This document shows positions 47,948-58,200 of a DNA stretch of 64,000 bases, in pieces. The DNA is taken from contig NZ_MPPI01000004.1 of assembly GCF_001895925.1 (NCBI RefSeq), positions 62,001-126,000 on the forward strand, written 5' to 3'. The stretch's first letter is position 1. The number at the start of each line of letters is the position of its first letter. The notes under the pieces were generated by a model. That model was not told the DNA's origin. It ran no database searches and saw only the letters and a program-made list of their open reading frames with translations. Source of the DNA: Phormidesmis priestleyi ULC007. GTDB taxonomy: Bacteria > Cyanobacteriota > Cyanobacteriia > Leptolyngbyales > Leptolyngbyaceae. The translations under genes were made by a program, and so were the position numbers.

Positions 47948-48319
47948 CTCTTGAGATGAGGAAAGGAATTAGTAGAGGGTTTATTCTAATCACCCACAGT
48001 CAGCGAAAAATCTAACTCTTATCGAAACACTTCAACTAGGTATTTCTTAATTCAGGAGTAATCAAGGTTCGATTAACGGATATTGATATATCTATTAAAA
48101 CTTTTTATCTCGATTTATACCATCGCATTCTCTCAGATAGCCAAGACTTACGCATTTTGACCAAAACCTCCGAGGTTTGCATAAGTTCTCATCAAATTTA
48201 ACCTTTATCAAGTTTTCACTTGAGAATCCGTGAGGCTGTAGATGTAGCTGGGAACACTCAGTATAGGGGCGCAGGGTTCCCCGCTTTTGATATTCACTCG
48301 TGACGAAGGGAGCAAGGCA
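47948..48319. other. non-coding divergent gap
   Basis: About 370 bp between the pilin-like and Hpt genes. It is AT-rich around 48060-48120. No gene, repeat or hairpin was recognised. The 76-codon leftward frame inside it (48095-48325) overlaps the Hpt start and shows no family features. Confidence 0.35.
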
Positions 48320-49270
48320 GTGCAATCAGTCAAGCAGCAGCAAATTTTGGGCTATTTCATCGAAGAAGCCAAAGAACATCTCGATACGATCGAGCAAGGC
48401 TTGGTCAATTTAAAAGTCACCATGTCAAACTCAGAGCAAATCAACGAACTATTTCGGGCGGCTCACTCGATCAAAGGTGGAGCCGCGATGCTAGGGTTTG
48501 ACAGCATTCACAAAACGGCTCATCACTTCGAGGATTGCTTTAAACACTTACAAGAACATCCGGTCAAAATTGACCAAAAATTAGAAAACCTTTTCCTCAA
48601 AGGATTTGACACCCTCAGAGAATTGATCGAAGCGCTGCAAAGTCCGTTTGGGCTGCGAGAAGAAGAGGCTCAACAGGCTGTAATTGCCTCGGAGCCAATC
48701 TTTACAGAACTAGAAATGTATCTTCGATCGCTGCTCAATCGCGAGGCAACTCCGGCATCACCCAGCAACAAAACCGGGTCAGCCACGAATGCGACGGCTC
48801 ATATCAACACCATTCTCAAGGCGATGCTGCAACTGTTTAAGCAAGGAGACTCGATCAAAAGCCGTCAACAGATGGTTGCATTGTGCAATCGCTTAATTCA
48901 GGTAAGTGGCACTGCCAAGCCTTGGGTGACTGCACTGCAAACGGTGCAAAGAGCGATCGCTAACCCCAAAAATACTTACTCGACTTTGGCTCCGATCGTG
49001 ATTCGAGATCTGAAGCAAGCCAGCGATTTGTTGCTAACTAGGCGAGTGGCTGAGATCGAAGTGAGTCAAAATCTTCTCAAACTGGTGATGCCTGTTCAAG
49101 CGGCTACACTCCCGGCTCAAGTGGCCCAACTTTCGGTACGTCAAGTTAGTCGGCATGAACAGATTTCTATTCCACGAGAACCGAGAGCGGCGGCCAGAGT
49201 CCTGTTAGAAACGTTCAACAAAAATGAATTGATTGAAATCGCTCAGTTCTTGATGAAGGCAATTCAATAA
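48320..49270 (+). CDS. Hpt-domain phosphotransfer protein
   Basis: A 316-residue protein. Residues 1-115 are an Hpt four-helix bundle like the N-terminus of CheA, with the phospho-acceptor His in RAAHSIKGGAAMLGF. The rest is helical without CheA dimerisation or kinase domains. It could relay phosphate between an unlinked hybrid kinase and a regulator, for example in phototaxis or motility. The GTG at 48320 has GGGAG seven bases upstream. A TTG at 48287 is the longer alternative. Confidence 0.78.
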   Translation: MQSVKQQQILGYFIEEAKEHLDTIEQGLVNLKVTMSNSEQINELFRAAHSIKGGAAMLGFDSIHKTAHHFEDCFKHLQEHPVKIDQKLENLFLKGFDTLRELIEALQSPFGLREEEAQQAVIASEPIFTELEMYLRSLLNREATPASPSNKTGSATNATAHINTILKAMLQLFKQGDSIKSRQQMVALCNRLIQVSGTAKPWVTALQTVQRAIANPKNTYSTLAPIVIRDLKQASDLLLTRRVAEIEVSQNLLKLVMPVQAATLPAQVAQLSVRQVSRHEQISIPREPRAAARVLLETFNKNELIEIAQFLMKAIQ

Positions 49271-49328
49271 AGTCAAGAACCCCTGTGCCTTGTAGACTCT
49301 AGGAGTCTATCTATATAAAAGGTGAACC

Positions 49329-49598
49329 GTGAAGATTAGCGTTCTGGGGATCGGGCTGATGGGCTTGCCGATCGCCCAACGTTTGATTGATGCCCATCAC
49401 TCTCTCACTGTCTACAATCGCACTGCCTCTAAGTTAGCTCCGCTGCAAACGGCTGGAGCTACGATCGCTCCCTCTGCTGCTGCCGCAATTGCTGCTTCAG
49501 AGTGCACTATCCTCATGCTCACGGATGCCGCTGCGATTCGTGAGCTTTTGCTTTCAGACTCGTCTCGATCGCAGTTAGCGGGGCGCACCGTGATTCAG
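49329..49598 (+). pseudogene. N-terminal part of a 3-hydroxyisobutyrate-dehydrogenase-like gene, split by an insertion
   Basis: GTG 49329 (AAGG upstream) starts the Rossmann motif SVLGIGLMGLPIAQRL and runs in frame to RTVIQ at 49598. The 264-bp insertion then replaces the continuation, and a stop appears at 49617-49619. The rest of the enzyme resumes at 49863. Rejoining 49598 to 49863 restores the reading VIQ-MSTIAPTES, as in intact family members. Confidence 0.85.
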
Positions 49599-49862
49599 TT
49601 GACATACTCACCGACCTAAAGGAACGGTGATTCTCTAAACCTCACGATTTAGATTTCTGTTTCGTTGCAACTGCCTCCACCTCGAAGGTTTTTTGGTCTT
49701 ATGTTCGCTCCACAGACTTTAAGCATTGCCCTGCTTTCCCGGATGTCCCTCGGTATAGGGTGGAGCAAACTTGGTTATCGTTTGCTCCCGTAATATCGTA
49801 TCTCGTTCAAATGTACTTGTAAAGCCGTGCTAGAAGCACGGGGTTTCAGACCCATTTTTTTG
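49599..49862 (-). mobile_element. 264-bp IS200/IS605-derived miniature element
   Basis: The element lies between the two halves of the dehydrogenase gene. On the minus strand it carries the end of a TnpB-like frame (VCGANIRPKNLRGGGSCNE) near one end. Subterminal hairpins are visible: CCGTGCT-AGA-AGCACGG at 49825-49841, and CACCG against CGGTG near 49609-49629. There is no target duplication, as expected for this family. It lacks transposase, so it would need help in trans. Confidence 0.8.
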
Positions 49863-50495
49863 ATGAGTACCATCGCCCCGACTGAAAGCCAAATGATTCG
49901 AGACGAAGTGGTTGCTGCCGGGGGCGACTATCTAGAAGCGCCTGTACTGGGCAGCATTCCAGAAGCGCGATCGGGGTCACTGATCGTGATGGTGGGCGCA
50001 GAGCCAGATCAGTTTGCTCAATGGTCAGCGCTGTTAGAAACTTTTGGATCAGAGCCAGTGCTTTTAGGATCGGTGGGTTCTGCGGCGGCAGTCAAATTGG
50101 CACTCAACCAACTCATCGGTTCATTAACCAGCGCGTTTGCCGTCAGTTTGGGTTTAGTCATGCGTCAAGGCGTAGACCCTGACTTGTTTATGGCGATTCT
50201 TCGTAAAAGTGCCCTCTATGCCCCCACGTTTGACAAGAAGCTGCAACGAATGCTCGATCGCGACTATCAGACTCCAAACTTTCCGACCAAGCATCTCAAA
50301 AAGGACATCGAGCTATTCATCTCAGCCGCCCAATCCTCCGGTCTTGAAATTGACGGTGTAGAAGGAGTGCGTCAAATTTTGATCAAAGCGATGGCGATGT
50401 CGTTTGCCGAGATGGATTACGCAGCGCTATTTTCGGCGATCTATAAAGCAGATACTGCCCAGATCGATCCACTTTCTGGTGAGGAAGAGAAATAG
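49863..50495 (+). pseudogene. C-terminal part of the split 3-hydroxyisobutyrate-dehydrogenase-like gene
   Basis: The frame from ATG 49863 (STIAPTESQMIRDEV) contains LEAPVLGSIPEARSGSLIVM, KLALNQLIGS (the catalytic Lys region) and TKHLKKDIELFI, to a stop at 50495. The 210 residues plus the first 90 give about 300, the normal length. The frame is clean, so the split looks recent, or the fragment is still expressed. Confidence 0.85.
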
Positions 50496-50902
50496 CGGCT
50501 CTCGATCGTCTTAAAATCCACTAAGTTCTTAACCCTCGGTTTTGCCCAAGAAAGCCTAGATTGACACGAACATTTTCCAGAGATGGGAGGTTAGGCGTGT
50601 AAAGAGTAAGCAAAGCAAAGCCCGCTTCAAGTATTTAAAGGGACTATAAAGGTTAGCCTCTTTTACATAGCGTTAATCAAGATCTAGTAAAAGGAGTAGA
50701 TGTCTCATATCTCTGGTAACTGACTGCGTAGCGTGATTATTTTTACTTACTGGGCATGATAAGCACATCGCCACTTAGAAACAATTCTTTAAGAGATTTT
50801 AACAGCTCTCGTTGAGACGAAAATTTTAAGAGGCTGAGAGTCAAATTCTCAACACGAATGCAGTCAGTGAAACGCAACCATAATCGTCTGGGCCCATCAG
50901 CT
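50496..50902. other. 407-bp non-coding region upstream of a glycosyltransferase
   Basis: AT-rich and probably the promoter region of the next gene. No repeat, hairpin or gene was recognised. Confidence 0.35.
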
Positions 50903-52273
50903 ATGCGTGTTTTGATCTATTCATACAATTACTACCCAGAGCCGATCGGCATCGCTCCGCTCATGACTGAGCTTGCAGAGGGGCTAGTAAAACGTGGGCA
51001 TGAAGTGCGAGTGATTACGGCGATGCCCAATTATCCGCAGCGAGAGATCTACGAGCAATATCGCGGCAAGCTTTATGAGACTGAAGAAAGGAATGGAGTC
51101 ACCATCCAGCGCAGCTATGTTTGCGTCAAACCGAAGCCAAGCCTGCTCGATCGGATTATTTTAGACAGCAGTTTTGTGCTTACCAGCTTTTTTCAAGCGC
51201 TTAGAGGTTGGCGACCCGATTTGATTTTCCTCACCGTTCCGCCGTTGCCAGTCTGTGCCCCGGCTGCGCTGTTAGGCTGGCTGCACAACTGCCCGATCGT
51301 GCTCAACGTGCAAGATATTTTGCCTGAAGCCGCCATTCACATGGGCTTGATCAAAAACAAACCATTGATTTGGCTGCTGGAGGCGATCGAGAAATTTGCT
51401 TACCGAACGGCTCACACCGTGAGCGTCATTGCCGAAGGATTTGTGGAGAATCTAGAAGGCAAAGGCGTTCCCTCTCAGAAGATCACCTGCATTCCCAACT
51501 GGGTAGACACCAACTTCATTTGTCCCCTGCCTAAAGATGACAATGCGTTCCGACGTGCCCACAATCTTGAGGGCAAATTTGTCGTCCTTTATTCGGGCAA
51601 TATTGCCTTGACTCAAGGTTTAGAAACCGTTGTGGAAGCTGCTGCTCAGTTGCGTGACGTTTCAGACATTGTGTTTGTCATCGTCGGCGAATCGAAGGCA
51701 GTTGAAACGCTGAAACATCACTGCCAGACTTGCGGAGCTGACAATGTGATCTTGCTGCCATTTCAACCACGAGAGCAATTGCCCGAAATGTTGGCAGCAG
51801 CCGACGTGGGGCTGATTGTGCAAAAGCATAATGTCGTGTCTTTTAACATGCCATCTAAAACACAAGTTTTGCTGGCGAGTGGTCGCCCGGTGATTGCTTC
51901 GGTGCCGCATTCTGGCAGCGCTGCGAAGGCGATCGAGAAAAGCCGAGGTGGAGTCGTGGTTGAGCCAGAAAATCCGATGGCGTTAGCCATGCAGATTTTA
52001 GAGTTTCACAAAAACCCTGAACAGGCAGAGCGGTTGGGCAAGCAAGGGCGGCAATATGCGTTAGAGCGTTACTCGTTTGAACAAGCGCTAAACCAGTATG
52101 AGGCTCTCTTTTATCAAGTGAAAGAGGGTTCTAGGTCTGTTGATTCTTTCAGCGCCAAAGTGACTGAATTTGCCAGCGCATCAATCCTTCTATATGGGCA
52201 ACCACGCGGCACCCAGAATTTAGCAAGAATTAAAGAAAAACCACGACGGCAAACTGAAACTAAAAGGACGTAG
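50903..52273 (+). CDS. WbuB-like family 4 glycosyltransferase
   Basis: A 456-residue GT-B enzyme, probably in exopolysaccharide or O-antigen-type synthesis. Motifs are MRVLIYSYNYYPEPIGIAP, HEVRVITAMPNYPQ, VLNVQDILPEAAIHMG, CIPNWVDTNFI, VVLYSGNIALTQGLETVVE and SFNMPSKTQVLLASGRPV, as in the WbuB/WcaI-like group. The last 50 residues are polar and unconserved. ATG 50903 begins at the first conserved strand. ATG 50858 would add 15 residues. No other polysaccharide genes adjoin. Confidence 0.88.
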   Translation: MRVLIYSYNYYPEPIGIAPLMTELAEGLVKRGHEVRVITAMPNYPQREIYEQYRGKLYETEERNGVTIQRSYVCVKPKPSLLDRIILDSSFVLTSFFQALRGWRPDLIFLTVPPLPVCAPAALLGWLHNCPIVLNVQDILPEAAIHMGLIKNKPLIWLLEAIEKFAYRTAHTVSVIAEGFVENLEGKGVPSQKITCIPNWVDTNFICPLPKDDNAFRRAHNLEGKFVVLYSGNIALTQGLETVVEAAAQLRDVSDIVFVIVGESKAVETLKHHCQTCGADNVILLPFQPREQLPEMLAAADVGLIVQKHNVVSFNMPSKTQVLLASGRPVIASVPHSGSAAKAIEKSRGGVVVEPENPMALAMQILEFHKNPEQAERLGKQGRQYALERYSFEQALNQYEALFYQVKEGSRSVDSFSAKVTEFASASILLYGQPRGTQNLARIKEKPRRQTETKRT

Positions 52274-52309
52274 AGACATTCTATGGCAGTCCTATTTCAG
52301 TTGTAAAAG

Positions 52310-52348
52310 TGGGATGGGCATCTTGCCCGTGGCTGGAAACCCATCCCA
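52310..52348 (+). terminator. hairpin after the glycosyltransferase
   Basis: TGGGATGGG (52310-52318) and CCCATCCCA (52340-52348) form a perfect 9-bp stem. No T-run follows. It may stop transcription with the adjacent repeat D. Confidence 0.5.
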
Positions 52349-52355
52349 TAATTCA

Positions 52356-52598
52356 CTTAGGATCGTGGATTAAATAACCTGTAAAAGTCCTCTGATTTGT
52401 CATCGCCGAGACTTTTGCCCCCTAAATCCCCCACGAGTGAGGGACTTTGAAACCGGAGTCTTAGCTCAAAGTCCCCCAGAATGGGGGATTTAGGGGGCTG
52501 AAGCCGACCCAAACGCAGCGACAAAGATTGGTGTACACCGTAGCTCCTTAGGGAGATGGCGAGAAGTTACACCTTAATAAATCCACGTTCCTTAGGAT
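52356..52598. repeat. palindrome-cored intergenic element, subfamily 2 (copy D)
   Basis: About 243 bp and the reverse complement of copy B. Ends TAGGATCGTGGATTAAATAA and TTAATAAATCCACGTTCCTT form imperfect terminal inverted repeats. The core has CCCCCTAAATCCCCC and GGGGGATTTAGGGGG. It lies between convergent genes. Confidence 0.8.
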
Positions 52599-52615
52599 TG
52601 CTATAGGGGACGTTC

Positions 52616-53365
52616 CTATACGCTAACCTTGGCGCGGTTCACTGTTGCCAGCGCTTCAACCAAGCTGCGAACGGCGGCAACCATTGCAACTTCACTATTG
52701 AGTTGGTTAATGGCAGACCCGACACCGATGCCAGAAGCGCCTGCCGCGATCGCCAACGGAGCCGTCACACTCGACAACCCAGACGCACACAAAACTGGGA
52801 TTTCGATCGCACGAGCAATTTCATAAGCCGCCGCAAGAGTCGGAGCGGCTTTTTCGATTAAACCCAGGCTGCCAGAATGAGCCGGGGCGCTGCTGGTGCC
52901 GCCTTCGGTTTGAATGATGTCGGCTCCGGCTTTGACCAAGGTTTCTGCCAGGTGAACTTGCTGATCGAGGGGCAAAATGTGAGGAACCGTGACGGACAGG
53001 GTAATGGTCGGCAATAGAGCACGAGTCGCATGAGTGAGTGCCAAGACTTCGACTGCCTCAAATCGACGACCTTGAGCATAGAAGCTATCAAAGTTACCAA
53101 TTTCAATCAAGTCTGCCCCGGCATTGACCGCCGCGACCAACAACTCAGGATCGACCGCAGAAACGCAGACTGGAAGGCGGGTAAGTTGTTTTGCCATTCG
53201 TACTAAGTTGGGGTCAGCCGCGATATCGACAAAGGTTGCACCGCCCCGATCGGCTGCCTTAACCACCGCAGCGACTCGCTCGGCATTAAAGTTATTCAAG
53301 CCACTAATGATTTTTAGAGTGTGGGCACGATCGAGGGCATTCTGTAAAGCTGGATGAATCGTCAT
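52616..53365 (-). CDS. ycf23: Ycf23/DUF561 family protein
   Basis: A 249-residue TIM-barrel-like protein of the Ycf23 family (cyanobacteria and plastids), function unknown. Recognisable text is LKIISGLNNFNAERVAAVV, GGATFVDIAADPNLV, LPVCVSAVDPEL, IQTEGGTSSAP and IPVLCASGLSS. ATG 53365 is chosen over an ATG four codons upstream. It diverges from the phzF cluster. Confidence 0.88.
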   Translation of the reverse strand: MTIHPALQNALDRAHTLKIISGLNNFNAERVAAVVKAADRGGATFVDIAADPNLVRMAKQLTRLPVCVSAVDPELLVAAVNAGADLIEIGNFDSFYAQGRRFEAVEVLALTHATRALLPTITLSVTVPHILPLDQQVHLAETLVKAGADIIQTEGGTSSAPAHSGSLGLIEKAAPTLAAAYEIARAIEIPVLCASGLSSVTAPLAIAAGASGIGVGSAINQLNSEVAMVAAVRSLVEALATVNRAKVSV

Positions 53366-53457
53366 GATGCTTTTCAACTAACGAAAAGAGTAACGTCTAT
53401 TTTGCCACTGTCTGTTGAGAGATGCTAGGGAAGAAAGGGGACTGTAATACTAATTTG

Positions 53458-53483
53458 ATTGCGATCGTTCAAGCGATCGCAAT
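53458..53483 (+). promoter_or_regulatory. HIP1-based hairpin upstream of the phzF-like gene
   Basis: ATTGCGATCG (53458-53467) and CGATCGCAAT (53474-53483) form a perfect 10-bp stem with a 6-base loop. A TTG-TTTTT run follows. It resembles a terminator, yet lies in the divergent ycf23/phzF promoter region, 60 bp before phzF. An attenuator or HIP1 coincidence are alternatives. Confidence 0.4.
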
Positions 53484-53543
53484 TGTTTTTGAAATTGGTA
53501 TAACGGTTTCAGTTTATGTTAGGTCAACCGTGAGGCAGAAAAA

Positions 53544-54422
53544 ATGCAGTTTTATATTGTCGATGTGTTTGCGGAGGAGAAATATGCAGGCAATCAGCTT
53601 GCGGTGTTTCGCGGAGTGGAGAATCTCTCTACTGAGCAGATGCAGCGAATTGCCAAAGAGATGAACTATTCTGAAACCACGTTCGTTGTGTCTGAAATCA
53701 TTGAGAGTGGCGGCTATTTTGTTCGGATCTTTACCCCTCAGCAAGAGTTGCCGTTTGCCGGACATCCGACGTTAGGAACGGCATTTATTTTGCAACAAGA
53801 AGTGATTCGGCAACCCATAGAAACGGTAATGCTGAATCTCAAAGTGGGACAGATTCCGGTGACGTTGAGTTATCAAGATCAAAAGATTGATCTGCTCTGG
53901 ATGCGTCAAAATCAGCCAACTTTTGGACAACAATTTGATAGAGAGACGATCGCGCCAATTCTAAATCTCAAGGCTGATGAATTCGACGATCGCTATCCCA
54001 TTCAAGAAGTTTCAACGGGCTTACCGTTTATCATTGTGCCGTTGAAAAAGCAACGATCACTCCAACACGCCAAAATTAGCCGAGAGAAACTATTTGAACT
54101 GATTAAAACCACGGAAGCTCAAGCCATTTTGGTTTTCTGTCCCGAAACCTATCATTCTGAAAATCAACTCTGTGTGCGCGTGTTTGTCGATGGGTTAGGC
54201 ATTCCAGAAGACCCAGCGACAGGAAGCGCCAACGGTTGTCTCGCTGGATATCTGGCTCAATATCACTATTTTGGCGATTCCTCAGTCGATGTGCGCGTTG
54301 AGCAAGGCTATGAAATGGGCAGACCGTCGCTGCTGTTGCTAAAGGCGCAGAAAACAGGTGACAAAATCGAAGTCTCGGTCGGCGGTCATGTGGTGATGGT
54401 GGCAAAAGGCGAATTTGTTTAG
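53544..54422 (+). CDS. PhzF-family isomerase
   Basis: A 292-residue protein with the diaminopimelate-epimerase-like double-hotdog fold. The N-terminus MQFYIVDVFAEEKYAGNQLA and SETTFVV (catalytic Glu) are followed by LPFAGHPTLGTAFIL and, late, DPATGSANGCLAGYL. Family members isomerise small molecules, but most are uncharacterised. Neither phenazine genes nor other biosynthetic genes are nearby. It heads a three-gene rightward cluster, with the next gene 12 bp downstream. Confidence 0.9.
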   Translation: MQFYIVDVFAEEKYAGNQLAVFRGVENLSTEQMQRIAKEMNYSETTFVVSEIIESGGYFVRIFTPQQELPFAGHPTLGTAFILQQEVIRQPIETVMLNLKVGQIPVTLSYQDQKIDLLWMRQNQPTFGQQFDRETIAPILNLKADEFDDRYPIQEVSTGLPFIIVPLKKQRSLQHAKISREKLFELIKTTEAQAILVFCPETYHSENQLCVRVFVDGLGIPEDPATGSANGCLAGYLAQYHYFGDSSVDVRVEQGYEMGRPSLLLLKAQKTGDKIEVSVGGHVVMVAKGEFV

Positions 54423-54434
54423 AAGGATTAAAGA

Positions 54435-55277
54435 ATGCTGGCGTTAAAAGAACGGTTACGATCGCACCTTCAAGAAATCATTCGCGAACGGGATGCTTAT
54501 TTAGCCACTGAGGGACACTTTTATGTACAGCAATATATTCGTCAGGAGTTTAGCCAGTGGGGAATTGCTGAGAGTCATGAATTTCTAGTCGGGGCAAAAA
54601 CTCACTCAAATTGGGTGCTGAATTTACCTGCACAAGATCAAGTAAATCGATCTGAAATTTTGATCGGTGCCCATTATGATACGGTGCCAGGTTCGCCCGG
54701 TGCCGACGATAATGCGACGGGGATTTCGGTGCTGCTAGAGATGGCAAGAGCTTTTCACGCCGAACCTGCTCGACATCCGATCCGATTAGTAGCGTTTGAC
54801 TTTGAGGAGACTTCTTACGATCGTGCTGGCAGCACTCACTACGCCCACTCTCTCAAAGAGCAGCCGTTGCGTTTGATGATTTCTTTAGAGATGTTGGGCT
54901 ATTGTGTGTCTGATCCCAATTCGCAAAATTACCCGATCGGACTAAAGTATTTTTATCCCAATCAGGGCGATTTTATTGGATTAATTGGCAATCTAAAATC
55001 GATTCCAGATCTGATTCATTTACGACGCAATATCCGTCAAGCAGGCGTTGGTTGCGAATGGCTTCCGGTGCCTAACAAAGGAAAGATTTTGCCATTAACT
55101 CGACGCAGTGATCACGCGCCTTTTTGGGATCGTGGCGATCGGGCCTTAATGATCACCGACACCGCAGATCTTCGCAATCCAAACTATCACAAAGCCAGCG
55201 ATCGTTTAGAAACCCTCGATCTAGATTTTCTAACCGGAATCTGTCATGGACTAATTACCGGAATTCGCTCTTTATAA
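54435..55277 (+). CDS. M28-family zinc aminopeptidase / glutaminyl-cyclase-like
   Basis: A 280-residue di-zinc peptidase-fold protein. Metal ligands appear in [10 protein letters not shown] (His), GADDNATG (Asp), [13 protein letters not shown] (Glu pair) and SDHAPF (His), so the site is complete. No signal peptide is visible, so it is probably cytoplasmic. M28 aminopeptidases and glutaminyl cyclases share this fold. With a 5-oxoprolinase-like gene 17 bp downstream, release of N-terminal or pyroglutamyl residues is an inference. Confidence 0.85.
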   Translation: MLALKERLRSHLQEIIRERDAYLATEGHFYVQQYIRQEFSQWGIAESHEFLVGAKTHSNWVLNLPAQDQVNRSEILIGAHYDTVPGSPGADDNATGISVLLEMARAFHAEPARHPIRLVAFDFEETSYDRAGSTHYAHSLKEQPLRLMISLEMLGYCVSDPNSQNYPIGLKYFYPNQGDFIGLIGNLKSIPDLIHLRRNIRQAGVGCEWLPVPNKGKILPLTRRSDHAPFWDRGDRALMITDTADLRNPNYHKASDRLETLDLDFLTGICHGLITGIRSL

Positions 55278-55294
55278 TCAGATTTTTAGTAGGT

Positions 55295-58200
55295 ATGATG
55301 ACGCAATCTGATCAGCGCTGGCAATTTTGGATCGATCGCGGCGGCACCTTCACCGATATCGTGGCGCAAAACCCAGATGGCAAGTTAGTGATTCACAAAC
55401 TGTTGTCAGAGAACCCTGATCGCTATCAAGACGCAGCGTTACAAGGCATTCGCGAGATTTTAGGCGTAAGTACAGATGAACCGATTCCGTCTGAGCAGAT
55501 TGCGGTAGTAAAGATGGGAACAACGGTTGCGACGAATGCGCTACTGGAACGCAAGGGCGATCGCACTGTTTTGGTGATCACAAAAGGGTTTCGAGATGCC
55601 CTGCGGATTGGCTATCAAAATCGCCCCAATATTTTTGCCCGCCAGATTGTGTTGCCCGAAATGCTCTACGAGCAAGTCATCGAAGTTGAGGAGCGATATA
55701 GCGCCCAGGGTGAAGAACTGACTGCACTTTCAACAGCCGAAGAAACGTCATGGATAGTATCTCTCAAGTCGGCTTATAACGATGGAATTCGGGCATGTGC
55801 GATCGTGTTGATGCACGGCTATCGATATTCTGATCACGAACAGAAGATTGCGGCGATCGCGCACAAGATTGGCTTTACGCAAGTCTCGGTGTCTCATCAA
55901 GTCAGCCCACTTATGAAACTCGTGAGCCGAGGCGATACCACCGTTGTTGATGCCTATTTGTCTCCAATTTTGCGGCGATATGTCGATCGAGTTACCACAG
56001 AACTAACTGCTCACACTTCAATTCACAATGCTCCGAGACTTATGTTTATGCAATCCAACGGCGGATTGACTGACGCTGATCTCTTTCAAGGTAAAGACAG
56101 CATTTTATCCGGCCCGGCTGGGGGCATTGTGGGTGCTGTACAGACCAGCAAACTGGCAGGGTTTAACAAAATCATCAGCTTTGACATGGGTGGCACCTCG
56201 ACCGATGTCGCTCATTACGACAGCGATTATGAGCGCACCTTTGAAACAGAAGTTGCGGGTGTGCGGCTACGTGCGCCGATGATGGCGATTCACACTGTAG
56301 CGGCGGGTGGCGGCTCTCTGCTCGACTTTGATGGTTCGCGCTATCGAGTCGGGCCTCGATCGGCAGGCGCAAAGCCGGGCCCGGCTTGCTATCGTAACGG
56401 GGGCGAGTTGACCGTCACAGATTGCAATGTCAGGGTCGGTAAACTTCAGCCAGATTTCTTTCCTCATGTGTTTGGGAGGAGTGGCGATTTGCCGCTAGAT
56501 GCAGAAATTGTGCAGCAGAAGTTTGCAGCATTCGCGGCAGACATTCAGACCGCGAGTGGAGATGTTCGATCGCCCGAAGCGGTTGCCCAAGGATTTTTAG
56601 CGATCGCTGTCGAAAAAATGGCCAGCGCGATTAAAAAAATCTCCGTCCAACGCGGTTACGACATTACAGACTATACGCTCTGCTGTTTTGGTGGCGCAGG
56701 TGGACAGCATGCTTGTCTGATCGCCGACGCGCTAGGAATGAAACAGGTTTTTCTGCATCCCTATGCAGGCGTTTTGTCGGCGTATGGCATGGGTTTGGCA
56801 GACCTGCGAGTGTTGCGCGATCGCGCTGTCGAAGCCGTTCTCACTGATCAGTTGTTGCCAGAACTGACTCAAATTCTGACCGATCTTGCCACAGCAGGCA
56901 TTGCAGAATTACAGCGTCAAGATATTGCAGATACTCACATTCAAGTGTTGTCTAAAGTCCGATTGCGCTATCAAGGAACCGATTCAGCCCTAATCGTAGA
57001 CTTTGGCACTTTGAGCGCAATGCTGACTCAGTTTGAACAAATTCATCGCCAACGTTACGGCTTTATTGACGACACCAAAGCACTGATTGTTGAAGCGCTT
57101 TCAGTTGAAGTGATTGGCACCACGATCGCGCCTCAAGAAATCATCATTCTCGATCGTCGCACTAGTCCGTTAACCGCGATCGCCACTGTTCCCATTTATA
57201 CGCAGGGATGTTGGCAACAATCGCCCGTCTTTCAGCGTGGAGATTTACATCCAGGCGATCGGATTTTGGGTTGTGCCTTGATCATCGATCCCACTAGCAC
57301 AACGGTGATCGAACCGGGTTGGCAAGCAGACCTCAGCGATCGCAATCACTTAATCTTGAGGCGTTTAGAAATCGCTAATCCAACATCGCTAATCCAAACT
57401 TCAAAATCTGCCGATCCTGTTCTTTTAGAGATCTTTAATCATTTGTTCATGTCGATCGCCGAACAAATGGGATTCACATTGCAAAACACAAGTTCGTCAG
57501 TCAACATCAAAGAGCGATTAGACTTCTCGTGTGCTCTATTTGATCAACATGGTCAACTTGTGGCGAATGCTCCTCATATCCCCGTTCATTTAGGATCGAT
57601 GAGTGAGAGCGTGATTAGTTTAATGAATGCAAAAAACATAATTCTAAAACCTGGTGATGTTTACGTCTTAAACAATCCCTATAACGGAGGAACTCATCTA
57701 CCAGATATCACAGTAATCACGCCTATATTCACAGAAGAGAATAGGACAGACAATAATTCTGCACCGCTATTCTTCGTCGCCTCTCGTGGACATCATGCCG
57801 ATATTGGTGGAATGACACCCGGATCAATGCCACCTAACAGCACCTTGATCGAGCAAGAAGGCATCTTAATCAATCACTTCAAACTCGTTGATCAAGGACA
57901 CTTGCGATCGCCAGAGATCTTAGAACTATTAACCCATCATGCTTACCCAGCCAGAAATCCGGCTCAAAATTTGGCAGACTTAAAAGCACAAATCGCCGCC
58001 AACGAGCGAGGCGTACAAGAACTTCGGAAAATGATTGCTCACTTCAGTTTAGAAACAGTCCAGACCTATATGCAGCATGTGCAAGACAATGCAGAAGCCT
58101 CGGTGTGTCGAGTCATTGAAACCCTTCAAGACGGCAGCTTTACTTACCCGATGGATGATGGCTGCGAGATTTGTGTCAGCGTTCGTCTTGATCGCACGTC

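Noticed and set aside
48060-48080. tRNA T-arm-like GGTTCGATTAA
   Set aside because: No acceptor stem, anticodon arm or complementary T-stem can be drawn around it.
55124-55294. Upstream extension of the oxoprolinase-like gene
   Set aside because: It overlaps the end of the M28 gene in another frame; ATG 55295 begins the conserved N-terminus.
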